Notes under the pieces: generated by a model
Told to the model about the DNA's origin: nothing
The model's input: only the letters and a program-made list of their open reading frames with translations
The model's database searches: none
Made by a program: the position numbers and the translations under genes
Shown here: piece by piece, positions 33,794 through 43,054 of the stretch
Position numbering within the stretch: the first letter of the stretch is position 1
Layout of the letters: every line of letters starts with the position of its first letter
NCBI RefSeq assembly: GCF_015356865.1
Contig: NZ_JAAFZA010000015.1
Span: 22,090-86,089 of the forward strand
From: Catenulispora pinisilvae
Lineage (GTDB): Bacteria; Actinomycetota; Actinomycetes; Streptomycetales; Catenulisporaceae
Direction of reading: 5' to 3'
DNA: 64,000 nt

Positions 33794-34987
33794 TCAGGCT
33801 GCTGCCGAACCGGCTCCGCGCAGCAGCAGCTTGGCGATCCCGTTCTTCTGGATCTCCGACGTGCCGGTCAGCACCCGGAACATCCGGACCCTGCGGAACA
33901 GGTACTCGACCTCGTTGCCCTGGGTCAGGCCTTCCTTGCCGTGGATCTGCACCGCCTCGTCCAGGATCCGGAAGGCGGTCTCGGCGACGTTCAGCTTGCA
34001 CATGAACGCCTCCAGACGCGGCACCGTCCCGGTGTCCAGCTCCGCCAGCGCCGCGTAGGTCATCGCCCGCGCCGCGTAGTAGGAGGTGGCCATGTCGGCG
34101 AGTTTGTGCTGGACGGATTGCAGTTCGCCCAGCGGAGCGCCGCGGACGATCCGGGTCCGGGCCCGCGACAGCGTCAGCTCCAGCGCACGCCGCGTCATAC
34201 CGAGCACGCTGGGGCAGTGCAGGAGCCGGTTGACGTTGACCCGGCCCAGGCCCAGTGTGAAGCCGTCGCCTTCCTTGCCGAGCAGGTTCGCGGCCGGCAC
34301 CAGGCAGTCGTCGAGCACGATGTCGCTCTCGATGTGCTCGCCGGACATCGGGGTGGCGCCGGGCAGCACCCGGCAGCCGGCGCCGTCCAGATCGACGAGG
34401 AACGCCGAGTAGGTGTTCTCGGCGTCGGCCATGCGAGCCACCACGATCGCGAAGTCCGCGACCGGGCCGGCGCTGGAGAAGACCTTGTGACCGGTCAGGC
34501 GGTATCCGTCGGCGACGCGCACCGCCGTGGTGTGCATCGCCCGCACATCCGATCCCGCGTCCGCCTCGGTGAGGGAGAAGCAGCAGGCCCGTTCGGCTCG
34601 CACCACCGGCAGGAAGTACTTCTCCAGCTGGTGTTCGGTCGCGGCGGCCATGATGTCGCCGACCCGAAGCGGGCCGCCCATCTCGCCGAGCACGCTGCTG
34701 CCCAGGACCCGGCCGCTGGCTGCGACCTCCTCCTTGAGGGCGGCGAGCTGCGTGTAGGTGAGGCCTTGGCCGCCGAGGCCGGGCGGCAGGTGGATGCCGT
34801 AGAACCCGAGCTCGCGGCTGCGGCGCCACACCGGTGCCAACAGCTCGCGGGTGATCGGGGTGGACGGGGTGAGGGCGTGTTCGTGTTCGTATTCAGCCAA
34901 CTCGCCGTCCAGGTACTGGCGAAGCCGCTCGACCAGATTCCGCAGAAACGGATCGGACGCGTAGTCCGGGCGCAGGGAGAACAACAT
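33794..34987 (-). CDS. Acyl-CoA dehydrogenase family protein
   Basis: A 397-residue flavoprotein of the acyl-CoA dehydrogenase fold. FAD-contacting motifs are seen: FSLTEADAGSDVR (about residue 140), the VADGYRLTGHKVFSSAGP segment, and a C-terminal IHGKEGLTQGNEVEYLFR. The usual catalytic Glu positions seem not to be occupied: the segment that carries it in medium-chain enzymes reads LTGTSEIQ and the isovaleryl-type position reads VNVNRLL. It lies 13 bases downstream of the acyl-CoA synthetase gene, so both act on the same substrate. Confidence 0.9.
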   Translation of the reverse strand: MLFSLRPDYASDPFLRNLVERLRQYLDGELAEYEHEHALTPSTPITRELLAPVWRRSRELGFYGIHLPPGLGGQGLTYTQLAALKEEVAASGRVLGSSVLGEMGGPLRVGDIMAAATEHQLEKYFLPVVRAERACCFSLTEADAGSDVRAMHTTAVRVADGYRLTGHKVFSSAGPVADFAIVVARMADAENTYSAFLVDLDGAGCRVLPGATPMSGEHIESDIVLDDCLVPAANLLGKEGDGFTLGLGRVNVNRLLHCPSVLGMTRRALELTLSRARTRIVRGAPLGELQSVQHKLADMATSYYAARAMTYAALAELDTGTVPRLEAFMCKLNVAETAFRILDEAVQIHGKEGLTQGNEVEYLFRRVRMFRVLTGTSEIQKNGIAKLLLRGAGSAAA

Positions 34988-35000
34988 CTTCGACCGCCCC

Positions 35001-36605
35001 TCAGTTGACCCGGCGCTCGGCGCCGGCCCAGTACGTCTCCCGGACCGCCTTGCGGTCGATCTTGCCGTTGCGGTTGAGCGGGAGCATCGGGACGAAGTCG
35101 ACGGAGCGCGGTTTCTTCAGCCGATCCAGCCGTCCGGCGCAGAACTCGATCAGCTCCGCCGCCAGGTCCGCGGCGCTCGCTTCCGGTTCGGCGGGGGAGC
35201 GCAGCACCACGACGGCCTTGACCGCCTCGCCCCACTGTGCGTCCGGGACGCCGACCACACATGCTTCGAGCACTGACGGATGGTCGTACAGCACGGTCTC
35301 CACCTCGGAGCTGTAGATGTTGTAGCCGCCAGAGATGATCATGTCCTTCTTGCGGTCGACGATGAAGACGTATCCGTCCTCGCGCATCCACGCCAGGTCG
35401 CCGGTGTGTACCCAGCCGTCGCGGATCGTCTCGGCGGTCAGCTCCGGCGCGCGCCAGTACTCCCGCACACAGTCCGCGCCGCGCACCACGATCTCGCCGA
35501 CACGCCCCGGCGCCACTTCCCGGCCCTGCTCGTCGACCACGCGGACCTCGGAGTCGTATTCGGGCCGGCCGCAGGACTGCAACAGCTCGGGATCCTCCTC
35601 GATGGCGCGGGCGATCTCGCCGGCGCTGATCGACAGCACCACCGACGTGGTTTCGGCCAGGCCGTAGCCCTGGCCGACGATCGGGCCGAACGCGGCCACG
35701 GCCTCGCGCAGCCGGGCCGGCGAGATCGGCGCGCCGCCGACGCGCAGATCGGTCAGGCTCGACAGGTCGTGGGCGGCCGCCTGCTGGTGGGTCACCAGCA
35801 TGGTGAGCATCACCGGGACGACGAAGGTGGCGTTGATGCGTTCACGCTCGATCGTGGCCAAGAACGCCTCCGGATCCCAGGCCGGCAGCACGTGGACGGT
35901 GGTGCCGGCGAAGACGCACGCCAGCAGTGGCATGCCGGCGGCGTGGGTCACCGGGCCGACGACCAGATAGCGCGTGTCCGGGCGGGGCCGTGGGTCGCCC
36001 ATCAGCTGCTTGCGCATGTTGGCCAGGCGGTTGCCGAAGGTCTGGACGGCGGCCTTCAACAAGCCGGTCGAGCCGGAGGTGTAGTTGAGGACCGCGGTGT
36101 CGTCGGGGGCGACGTCGATGAGTATCGGTGCGTTCTCGCCGGTCTCCAGCAGCGCTTCATAGGCGAGTTCGACGTCGGTCGCGGGGCCGTCGAAGACGAC
36201 CGGGACGACGGCGTTGCCGTCGCCGTCGCCGTCGCCGCCGCGTTCGCTGAGCGAGTCCAGCGCTGTTGAGGCGTCTTCGCGATGAGCGGCGTCATACAAC
36301 ACCACCTTCGCCTGCGACGAGGCGAGGATGTGCGCGATCTCCGAGCGTCCCAGCCGGGCGTTGATCGGCACTCGGGCGAGGCCGGCTTTGTACAGGGCGA
36401 ACTCGACGACGACCGACTCCCCGCGATTCCAGGCCAGACTCGCCACGGCGTCCCCGGGCCGCAGGCCGCGGGCCAGCAGCGCCGAGGCCAGCCGGTTGGC
36501 CTCGGCCTCCAGCTCCGCGAAGGTCCACGACCGAGGACCGCTCACCAACGCCGGCGTGTCCGGCCAGGAGCGCGCGGCACGCGTCAGATAGATCCCCAGG
36601 TTCAT
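35001..36605 (-). CDS. AMP-forming acyl-CoA synthetase (class I adenylating enzyme)
   Basis: A 534-residue cytoplasmic enzyme that activates a carboxylic acid to its CoA thioester. Motifs: P-loop LNYTSGSTGLLKA (about 178), GYGLAETT, the hinge DGYVFIVDRKKDMIISGGYN, and the catalytic Lys motif NRNGKIDRK near the C-terminus. It starts at the ATG behind AAGGAG and is the first gene of a two-gene operon with the dehydrogenase. The divergent TetR gene probably regulates it. Fatty, branched or aromatic acids are possible substrates. Confidence 0.93.
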   Translation of the reverse strand: MNLGIYLTRAARSWPDTPALVSGPRSWTFAELEAEANRLASALLARGLRPGDAVASLAWNRGESVVVEFALYKAGLARVPINARLGRSEIAHILASSQAKVVLYDAAHREDASTALDSLSERGGDGDGDGNAVVPVVFDGPATDVELAYEALLETGENAPILIDVAPDDTAVLNYTSGSTGLLKAAVQTFGNRLANMRKQLMGDPRPRPDTRYLVVGPVTHAAGMPLLACVFAGTTVHVLPAWDPEAFLATIERERINATFVVPVMLTMLVTHQQAAAHDLSSLTDLRVGGAPISPARLREAVAAFGPIVGQGYGLAETTSVVLSISAGEIARAIEEDPELLQSCGRPEYDSEVRVVDEQGREVAPGRVGEIVVRGADCVREYWRAPELTAETIRDGWVHTGDLAWMREDGYVFIVDRKKDMIISGGYNIYSSEVETVLYDHPSVLEACVVGVPDAQWGEAVKAVVVLRSPAEPEASAADLAAELIEFCAGRLDRLKKPRSVDFVPMLPLNRNGKIDRKAVRETYWAGAERRVN

Positions 36606-36625
36606 CGTGCGACTCCTTCAGAGTA

Positions 36626-36663
36626 ACTGAACTACATGTTTGTTTCCAGACGATCAGTTCAGT
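36626..36663. promoter_or_regulatory. Inverted repeat between the synthetase and TetR genes
   Basis: ACTGAACT (36626-36633) and AGTTCAGT (36656-36663) are exact inverse copies separated by 22 bases. A minus-strand TTGACA lies at about 36675-36680. The site lies in a 118-base divergent promoter, the usual place for a TetR operator, though the arms are further apart than normal. Confidence 0.5.
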
Positions 36664-36723
36664 ATCGTTCATCCTGTCAAGAGTCCCTAGACTGGGCCGC
36701 GCGACGACGACGGAAAGGCGGCC

Positions 36724-37320
36724 ATGGCGGAGGACAGGCGGACGCGCCGTACCCGGCGGTCCTTGCGTGACGCGCTGGTGTCCCTGGTGCTGGAACGGGG
36801 ATTCGCGACGCTCACCGTGGACGACATCACCGAGCGTGCCGACGTCGCCCGAGCCACCTTCTACAGCCACTGCCGCGACAAGGACGACCTGTTCACGCGC
36901 GTCACCGCCGACCTCCTCCAGGAACTGGCCGCCGGTCTGGAAGGGGTGGCCGACGAGACCGCGGTCGGCTTCACGGGCAAGCCGCTGCTCGAACTCTTCC
37001 GCCACGCCGAGGCCGAGCGCGATCTGTACCGCGTGATCCTGCGCGGCGAGGGAGACGGCAAGCCGCTGAGAATGTTCACGGACGAATCCGTCACCCGCGT
37101 CGCAGCCGTCTTCCGCGAACGCTCCGTGACCACCGGTACCGAACCCCGCATCGAACCCGAACTCCTCGCGCGCGCCTGGGTCGGCGAGCAGTTCGCGGTC
37201 CTGCGCTGGTGGCTCGAACAGGACCCGAGACCCATGCCCGCCGAGGAGTTGGCGGACAACCTCCGGATGCTGGCCGTTCACGGCCGCTACTGGGCCAGCG
37301 GCTCGGACGGCGCGCCATAG
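36724..37320 (+). CDS. TetR-family transcriptional regulator
   Basis: A 198-residue protein with an N-terminal TetR helix-turn-helix (residues 10-57; LRDALVSLVLERGFATLTVDD, then RADVARATFYSHCRDKDDLF) and a variable ligand domain. Divergent from the acyl-CoA synthetase/dehydrogenase operon, it is the likely repressor of that operon, probably released by an acyl-CoA. The start is the ATG behind GGAAAGGC. Confidence 0.92.
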   Translation: MAEDRRTRRTRRSLRDALVSLVLERGFATLTVDDITERADVARATFYSHCRDKDDLFTRVTADLLQELAAGLEGVADETAVGFTGKPLLELFRHAEAERDLYRVILRGEGDGKPLRMFTDESVTRVAAVFRERSVTTGTEPRIEPELLARAWVGEQFAVLRWWLEQDPRPMPAEELADNLRMLAVHGRYWASGSDGAP

Positions 37321-37369
37321 TCGGGCGTAGGGCGGGGATAGGCGTAGGGCGAACAGGCGTCAGCCGAAG

Positions 37370-37388
37370 GCGGTGCCCTTGGCACCGC
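37370..37388. terminator. Hairpin between TetR and the ABC permease genes
   Basis: GCGGTGCC and GGCACCGC pair around a three-base loop between two convergent genes. Confidence 0.6.
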
Positions 37389-37392
37389 GGCC

Positions 37393-40008
37393 CTACTCCC
37401 TCAGCCCGATGGCCTCGACCGGCCGGGCCCGCAGTGCCAGCCGGGTGGGGATCAGAACCGCGGCGGCCGCCAGGGCCGATGTCGCGGCGACGATCGCCAG
37501 GTAGAGCAGTGGCGGTATCGAGGGAACCGGCGATCCGGTCAGGCCGAGGCTGACCATTGTCAGCGGCAGCATCGGCACCAGCGTGCCGACGGCCACCGCG
37601 ATGAGGACCACCAGCAGGGTCTCGGTCCTCATCATCCGCAGCACCTGGGCCGGGGTGGCGCCGACCAGCCGCAGCAGCGCGAACTCCCGGGCCCGGGACA
37701 AGGTGGTCATCACCAGGGTGTTGGCGACGGCGACCGCGATGTAGCCGAAGATCAGCAGCAGCGGTATGGCGCTGCCGACCAGGCCGGCCGTCGCGGTGCG
37801 CTGTTGGGCCGCGGACAGGCCGCCTTTGTCCTGGACGTGCAGGCCCGGGTAGCGGGTGCTCAGGGCCTTGAGTTCGGCGAGGGCGGCCTTGCGGTCGGCG
37901 CCGGGCTGGAGCCGGACCAGTATCGAGTCGTACAACCGGTGCGAGCTGTGCCGCAGCAAGGTCTGCGCGGACAGGGTGATGTCGCCGAATCCCAGGCCGC
38001 GCTGGTAGGTCGCGACCACCTGCGGCTGGATCGTCTGCCCGTCGGGCAGGTGGATCCGCACGGTGCCGCCGACCCGGGTGCCGAGCGTCGCGGCCGCGCC
38101 GTCGCTGATCGCCGCGGTGGTCTCGGACAGCCGGCTCAGGTCGCCGCCGGTGACATCCAGGTCGAGAACCTGGCCGAGGATATGGCCGAGAGCCTGGTCG
38201 GGCCCGTCGGTCGCCGGCCCGTCGGTCGTCAGCCCTTCGGCCTGGTAGTCGAAGACCTCTGGATCGCCGAGCATCTTCACCGACGAGTACAGGTCGACCC
38301 GGACCACCCCGGCGACGGCGGCGACGCCCGGCAGCGCCCGGACATCGGCGACTGCGTCGGTCGGCAGGCCGCCGGCGTCGCCGGTCAGCGTGTAGTCGGC
38401 GAGGACCCCGGCGCGGGCCTGATCGTTCGCGGCCGCCGCGGTGGTGGTCGGGATGAACAGCTGGAGCGAGGCGAAACCGATCGCCAGGATCAGGGGGCCG
38501 ATACCGGCGGCCAGGCGGCGGGCGTTGGCCCGGGTGTTGGCGACGGCCAGGTAGCCGAGGTTGCCGAAGCGGCGTCGGAACGGCGCGGCCAGCAGCCGGG
38601 TCGCGCGGGCCACGAGCGGCGGCGCCAGCATGAGGAACGCGATCACCATGATCAGGCCGCCGCTGCCGGCTCCGGCCACGGCGAAGATGCTGCCGAAGAA
38701 CAGCGGCAGCAGCGAGGCGGCGGCACCGAGGACCAGCAGCACGGTCCCGAATACGACGCGGGCCCGGCCCAGGCCCGGCTGTTCGGTGGCGGCCTGGCTC
38801 AGGGCCTCCACCGGCCGGATCGCGACGACGCGGCGGGCCACCGCGAACCCCGCGGCCTGCGCGGTGACCACCCCGATGGCGACCGCCGCGGCCATGGGGA
38901 TCGGGCCGTAGGAGAACACGAAGTCCTGCGGGAGGACGCCGATCACCGACAGCGCGCCGCGCAGCGCCTCGGCCGCCAGCACGCCGGGCGGACAGCCCAG
39001 CAGCGAGCCGGTCAGCGCCACCACCAGCACCTCGCCGGCGATCATCTTGTGGATCTGTTTCGGGGTGGCACCGATCGCCCGCAGCAACGCCAGTTCGCGG
39101 CGCCGCTGGTGAACGCCCAACGCCAGGGTGCTGCCGACCACCAGCATGGTGATCAGCACGACGGTGCCGCCGAGCGATCCGGCCAGCACCTTCAGGGTGC
39201 CGCGGGCCGAGGCGACGTCGGGGTTCTCGGCGCTGCTGCGTCCGGCGCCGATATGGGAGCTGACGCCGGCGCCTTTGAGCGCGGCGTCGATGCGGTCGTC
39301 GAGCTTGCCGGAGTCGGTGCCCGGCGTCGCGAGCACGCCGATCGCCGAGACCTGGTCGGCGCGGCCGAACAGGGTGGTGGCCGTGGCGTCGGTGAAGAAG
39401 ATCGGCGGGGTTCGCAGGGCTCCACCGGCGCCGGTGTATTTCACGGTGCCGACGACGGTGTAAGGGCTCGCCGCCCGCGTCGAAGCGATGCGGACGGTGT
39501 CCCCGAGCTTCGCCTTCGCCCGGTCGGCGACGGATTGTTCGAGCACGATCTCCTCGGGACGCCGCGGTTCCCGGCCGCTGAGCGTGAACGGCCCGAGCGC
39601 GGCGCTGCTCCAGTTCGCGCCGAGGGAGCGCCGGTCGTCGGCGCCGGTGACGAGTCGGCCGTCGGTGCCGACGACCTGCGCCGGGAAACTGACGACGGCG
39701 ACGGCGCGCGCCACGCCGTCGGTGTGCGCGACCGTGCCGATCAGGTCGGCCGGGACCGCGACCGGGTCGGTCAGCGGCTTGGTCTTGCTCTTCTTCCCCT
39801 CGTGCACCGTGACGGACTGCTTGCCGCTGATCACGACCGAGGCGTCGGCATAGCGCTGCACCGGGACGCCGTCGCCGATGCCGGACTGCAGGATGATCCC
39901 GAAAGCGGTGATCAGCATCGAGGCCCCGAGCAGCGCGACGAAGGCGCCGACGAACCCTGCTTTACGTTCCCGGACGGTCTGCAGCACGAGTCGGAACACG
40001 GCTACCAC
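37393..40008 (-). CDS. FtsX/MacB-type ABC permease (duplicated)
   Basis: An 871-residue membrane protein with about ten helices: an N-terminal anchor with a large outer domain, a four-helix FtsX core at about 270-410, and a second outer domain and FtsX core at the C-terminus. Sequences such as LALLRAIGATPKQIHKM and FALLRLVGATPAQVLRM are the diagnostic FtsX coupling helices and occur once per half. Such permeases extrude lipids, peptides or antibiotics. It overlaps the ATPase gene by 7 bases. The divergent two-component system is a likely regulator. Confidence 0.92.
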   Translation of the reverse strand: MVAVFRLVLQTVRERKAGFVGAFVALLGASMLITAFGIILQSGIGDGVPVQRYADASVVISGKQSVTVHEGKKSKTKPLTDPVAVPADLIGTVAHTDGVARAVAVVSFPAQVVGTDGRLVTGADDRRSLGANWSSAALGPFTLSGREPRRPEEIVLEQSVADRAKAKLGDTVRIASTRAASPYTVVGTVKYTGAGGALRTPPIFFTDATATTLFGRADQVSAIGVLATPGTDSGKLDDRIDAALKGAGVSSHIGAGRSSAENPDVASARGTLKVLAGSLGGTVVLITMLVVGSTLALGVHQRRRELALLRAIGATPKQIHKMIAGEVLVVALTGSLLGCPPGVLAAEALRGALSVIGVLPQDFVFSYGPIPMAAAVAIGVVTAQAAGFAVARRVVAIRPVEALSQAATEQPGLGRARVVFGTVLLVLGAAASLLPLFFGSIFAVAGAGSGGLIMVIAFLMLAPPLVARATRLLAAPFRRRFGNLGYLAVANTRANARRLAAGIGPLILAIGFASLQLFIPTTTAAAANDQARAGVLADYTLTGDAGGLPTDAVADVRALPGVAAVAGVVRVDLYSSVKMLGDPEVFDYQAEGLTTDGPATDGPDQALGHILGQVLDLDVTGGDLSRLSETTAAISDGAAATLGTRVGGTVRIHLPDGQTIQPQVVATYQRGLGFGDITLSAQTLLRHSSHRLYDSILVRLQPGADRKAALAELKALSTRYPGLHVQDKGGLSAAQQRTATAGLVGSAIPLLLIFGYIAVAVANTLVMTTLSRAREFALLRLVGATPAQVLRMMRTETLLVVLIAVAVGTLVPMLPLTMVSLGLTGSPVPSIPPLLYLAIVAATSALAAAAVLIPTRLALRARPVEAIGLRE

Positions 40009-40769
40009 TGCCCCAGCGAGGTCATCCGCTCGGCGACGCTGTCCGCGGTGGGCCGCGTGAGCTCCTGCGCGTAGCGGCCGTCGGCGAGGAACACCACGCG
40101 GTGCGCGTGGGAGGCGGCGACCGGGTCGTGGGTCACCATGACCACGGTCTGGCCGAGGTCGTCGACGACGTCCCGAAGCAGCTGCAAGACCTGCCGCGCG
40201 GTGCGGGTGTCCAGGGCACCGGTCGGTTCGTCGGCGAACACCACCTCCGGCCGGGCCGCCAGCGCCCGCGCGATGGCGACCCGCTGCTGTTGGCCGCCGG
40301 AGAGCTCGGCGGGCTTGTGGTGCATCCGGTCGGCGAGCCCGACCCGCTCGGCCACCTCGTGCAGCCAGGACCGGTCCGGGCGGCGGTCGGCGAGCATCAG
40401 CGGCAGCGTGATGTTGTCGGCGACCGACAGCGCCGTCATCAGGTTGTAGGACTGGAACACGAACCCGACGCGCTCGCGGCGCAGCAGCGTCAGCTCCACT
40501 TCGCTGAGCGAGGCCAGATCGGTGCCGCCGAGGACCACCGAGCCGGCATCCGGCCGGTCGAGTCCGGCCGCGCAGTGCAGGAACGTGCTCTTGCCGGCCC
40601 CGGACGGGCCCATCACCGCGGTGAACGTCCCCCGGGCGAAATCGAGCGTCAGGCCGCGCAGCGCCGGGACCGCGCCGGCCCCCTTGCCGTAGGTCTTGCG
40701 GACGCCGTCCAGGCGCACCACCGGATCCTGTTCTGTACTGGTCACGATTTCTGTACTGGTCACGATCAT
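40002..40769 (-). CDS. MacB/LolD-type ABC ATPase
   Basis: A 255-residue ABC ATPase: Walker A GPSGAGKST, Q-loop VFQSYNLM, signature LSGGQQQRVAIARAL, Walker B VVFADEPTGALD, H-loop VMVTHDP. It belongs to the LolD/MacB group that pairs with FtsX permeases. Its N-terminus repeats IVTSTE twice because of an exact 18-bp duplication. It is the first gene of the operon and divergent from the sensor kinase. Confidence 0.94.
   Translation of the reverse strand: MIVTSTEIVTSTEQDPVVRLDGVRKTYGKGAGAVPALRGLTLDFARGTFTAVMGPSGAGKSTFLHCAAGLDRPDAGSVVLGGTDLASLSEVELTLLRRERVGFVFQSYNLMTALSVADNITLPLMLADRRPDRSWLHEVAERVGLADRMHHKPAELSGGQQQRVAIARALAARPEVVFADEPTGALDTRTARQVLQLLRDVVDDLGQTVVMVTHDPVAASHAHRVVFLADGRYAQELTRPTADSVAERMTSLGQW
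40731..40766. repeat. Exact 18-bp tandem duplication at the ATPase start
   Basis: TTCTGTACTGGTCACGAT occurs twice in direct succession and encodes the duplicated residues next to the initiator Met on the minus strand. Confidence 0.95.
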
Positions 40770-40836
40770 GAAGGTACGTTCGCGGCGGCGCGCCGAACCA
40801 GGGTGTGGACTGGAGACTTCCTGGTGCAGAAAACTG

Positions 40837-40880
40837 CTACCCGCCTGCGACTACCCGCCCCCGACCTGCGGTGTGGGTAG
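40837..40880. promoter_or_regulatory. CTACCCGC repeats before the sensor kinase gene
   Basis: CTACCCGC occurs at 40837 and 40851 (14 bases apart), with GGGTAG in reverse at 40875-40880. In the 121-base divergent promoter this may be a response-regulator site. Confidence 0.35.
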
Positions 40881-40890
40881 GCTGATCACG

Positions 40891-42156
40891 ATGCTTGAGC
40901 AGTGGGTCCGCCAGACCGCGGCCCGTTTCCCGCCGATGGCCGGCTACGTGCTGCTGTGCCTGGGTACCGGGCTGGCGGGGTTGGTGCTGCTCGCGCTGAC
41001 CGCCGCGGTCTGCGTGCTCTGTCTGGTGGGGACCGGCTTCCTCGTGCTGCCCGCGACGCTGCGGGTCGTGGCCCGGTACGCGCAGTTCCACCGCCGCCGG
41101 GTGGGGAGGTTGCTCGGCGTCCAGGTGCGCACCGCGTACCAGGGCGTGCCGGACGGCTCCGCGATCCCGCCGAAGCCCTCGCTGCGCGACCCGGCGGTCC
41201 GCAAGGATCTGCTCTGGCTGCTGTGCCACAGCGTCCCCGGCACGGCTTTGTGCGTGCTGGCGCTGGTCGTGTGCGGCCACGCGGTGAACTGGCTCACCGC
41301 GCCGCTGTGGTGGCTGCTGCTGCCCGCGCAGCGCGACCGCATCATCTTGCTGACGGTCGACTCGTGGTGGAAGGCGCTGGCCGCGGTGGTCGTCGGCGTC
41401 GGCTACGCGTTCGTGGCGATGGCGCTGATGCGGCCGCTGGCGCTGCTGCACGCGCACGCCTCCCGCCGGCTGCTGACCGCGCGGGCCCGAACTGGCCTGG
41501 CCGAGCGCGTCCGGGCCCTGACCGTCAGCCGCGCCGAGGCCCTGGACGCCCATGACGCCGAGCTGCGCCGCATCGAGCGAGACCTGCACGACGGCGCGCA
41601 GGCCGACATCGTCGCGGTCTCGCTGCGGCTGGGCATGATCCGCCGGGCCCTGGACCGCCGTCCCGAGCAGGTCCCCGAGCTGGTGGACGTCGCCCAGCAG
41701 CAGGCTGAGAAGGCCTTGGACGCCCTGCGGCAGCTGGTCCGCGGCATCTATCCGCCGGTGCTCGCCGACCGGGGGCTGGTCGAGGCGGTGCGGGCCCTGG
41801 CCGCGTTGTGCGCGGTGCCGACCCGGACCGACTTCGGGCCGGCCGGGGCGGCTCCGCCACCGCGCGCGCCGGCGGCAGCCGAGGCGGCGGCGTACTTCGT
41901 GGTCTCCGAGGCGCTGACCAACGTCGCCAAGCACAGCGGGGCCCAGAACGCCTTGGTGCGGCTGCGGATCACGGCCGACCGGATCTCGATCCGGGTCGAG
42001 GACGACGGCCGGGGCGGCGCCGTGGAGAGCGCCGTGGGCGCGAGCGGGCTCGTGGGCCTGCGGCGGCGGGTGGCCGCGTTCGACGGCGGTACCGAACTGT
42101 CCAGCCCGTCCGGGGGCCCGACCGTACTGAAGGTGGAGATTCCATGCGGATCCTGA
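40891..42156 (+). CDS. Sensor histidine kinase (NarL/DesK type)
   Basis: A 421-residue membrane kinase. Four helices (residues 20-190) form a sensor domain of the type often found in Streptomyces kinases. The HisKA_3 motif (RIERDLHDGAQADIVAVSL, His at about residue 234) and an HATPase domain with VSEALTNVAKHSGA and VEDDGRGG follow. The start is the ATG at MLEQWVRQ. The frame is open upstream but has no ribosome site. It overlaps the response-regulator gene by 13 bases and is divergent from the MacB-like exporter. Confidence 0.92.
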   Translation: MLEQWVRQTAARFPPMAGYVLLCLGTGLAGLVLLALTAAVCVLCLVGTGFLVLPATLRVVARYAQFHRRRVGRLLGVQVRTAYQGVPDGSAIPPKPSLRDPAVRKDLLWLLCHSVPGTALCVLALVVCGHAVNWLTAPLWWLLLPAQRDRIILLTVDSWWKALAAVVVGVGYAFVAMALMRPLALLHAHASRRLLTARARTGLAERVRALTVSRAEALDAHDAELRRIERDLHDGAQADIVAVSLRLGMIRRALDRRPEQVPELVDVAQQQAEKALDALRQLVRGIYPPVLADRGLVEAVRALAALCAVPTRTDFGPAGAAPPPRAPAAAEAAAYFVVSEALTNVAKHSGAQNALVRLRITADRISIRVEDDGRGGAVESAVGASGLVGLRRRVAAFDGGTELSSPSGGPTVLKVEIPCGS

Positions 42157-42788
42157 TCGCCGAGGACAACGCGCTGCTCCGGGAGGGGCTGGCGGCGCTG
42201 CTCACCAGCGAGGGGCACCAGGTGTGCGCGACGGTCGACCACGGCGACCGGCTGCTGCCCGCGCTGCTGGAGCACCGTCCCGACGTCTCGGTGGTGGACG
42301 TGCGGCTGCCGCCGGGCTTCCGCGACGAAGGGCTGCGGGCCGCGGTCGAGGCGCGGCGGCAGATCCCGGCGTTGCCGATCCTGGTGCTCTCGCAATACGT
42401 CGAGCGCACCTACGCCACAGAGCTGCTCGCGCACAGCGCAGCCGGGGTCGGCTATCTGCTGAAGGACCGCGTCGGCCGCACGGAGGAGTTCCTGGAGGCC
42501 CTGGAACGGGTGGCCGGGGGCGGCACCGCGATGGATCCCGAAGTCATCTCGCAGCTGATGGTGCGCCGGGCCGAGGCAGACCCGCTGGCCGCGCTGACCC
42601 AGCGGGAGCGGGAGGTGCTGGCGCTGATGGCCCAGGGCCGGAACAACTCCACCATCGCCGAGCTGCTGGTCATCGCCGAGAGCTCGGTGAACAAGCACAT
42701 CGGGAGCATCTTCGCCAAGCTCGGGATGCCGACGCCGGACAGCGGCCATCGACGGGTGCTCGCGGTGTTGGCCTACCTACGGGCCTGA
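42144..42788 (+). CDS. NarL-family response regulator
   Basis: A 214-residue regulator with a normal receiver (ILIAEDNALLREG, phosphoacceptor Asp in PDVSVVDVRLP, Lys in YLLKDRV) and a LuxR-type helix-turn-helix (LTQREREVLALMAQG, then IAELLVIAESSVNKHI). Cognate partner of the overlapping kinase gene. The adjacent ABC exporter is a likely target. Confidence 0.93.
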   Translation: MRILIAEDNALLREGLAALLTSEGHQVCATVDHGDRLLPALLEHRPDVSVVDVRLPPGFRDEGLRAAVEARRQIPALPILVLSQYVERTYATELLAHSAAGVGYLLKDRVGRTEEFLEALERVAGGGTAMDPEVISQLMVRRAEADPLAALTQREREVLALMAQGRNNSTIAELLVIAESSVNKHIGSIFAKLGMPTPDSGHRRVLAVLAYLRA

Positions 42789-42805
42789 CCCCGCGGGCTT
42801 GACCC

Positions 42806-42831
42806 CCGGGGTGCAGAAAAGTGCACCCCGG
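42806..42831 (+). terminator. Hairpin after the response regulator
   Basis: CCGGGGTGCA and TGCACCCCGG form a ten-base stem with loop GAAAAG, 18 bases after the stop codon. Confidence 0.75.
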
Positions 42832-42885
42832 AAAGGGTGGTCAGCGCCGATGTGCGGCAGCGCGCACCAGCCGAGGATGATTCCC

Positions 42886-42996
42886 ATGAACGAATCAAGC
42901 AACTGGAAGCCGCCCGCCGAGCGCCCGATGTGGCCTTACGTCCTGCTGGCGGTGATCGTGGTCGGGGTCGCGATCAACGTGCTGCTCACGGTGTGA
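42886..42996 (+). CDS. Small membrane protein, 36 aa
   Basis: MNESSNWKPPAERP followed by one hydrophobic helix (MWPYVLLAVIVVGVAINVLL). Such single-pass small proteins are common beside two-component systems. An ATG 29 codons upstream would start before the hairpin and give an odd N-terminus, so this ATG (GAGGATG upstream) is preferred. Confidence 0.55.
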   Translation: MNESSNWKPPAERPMWPYVLLAVIVVGVAINVLLTV

Positions 42997-43054
42997 GGGG
43001 CGGCTTGCGGTGCGTCCCGCCGTACTCCCGATCGTGCAGTCGGCCGACCTGCGA

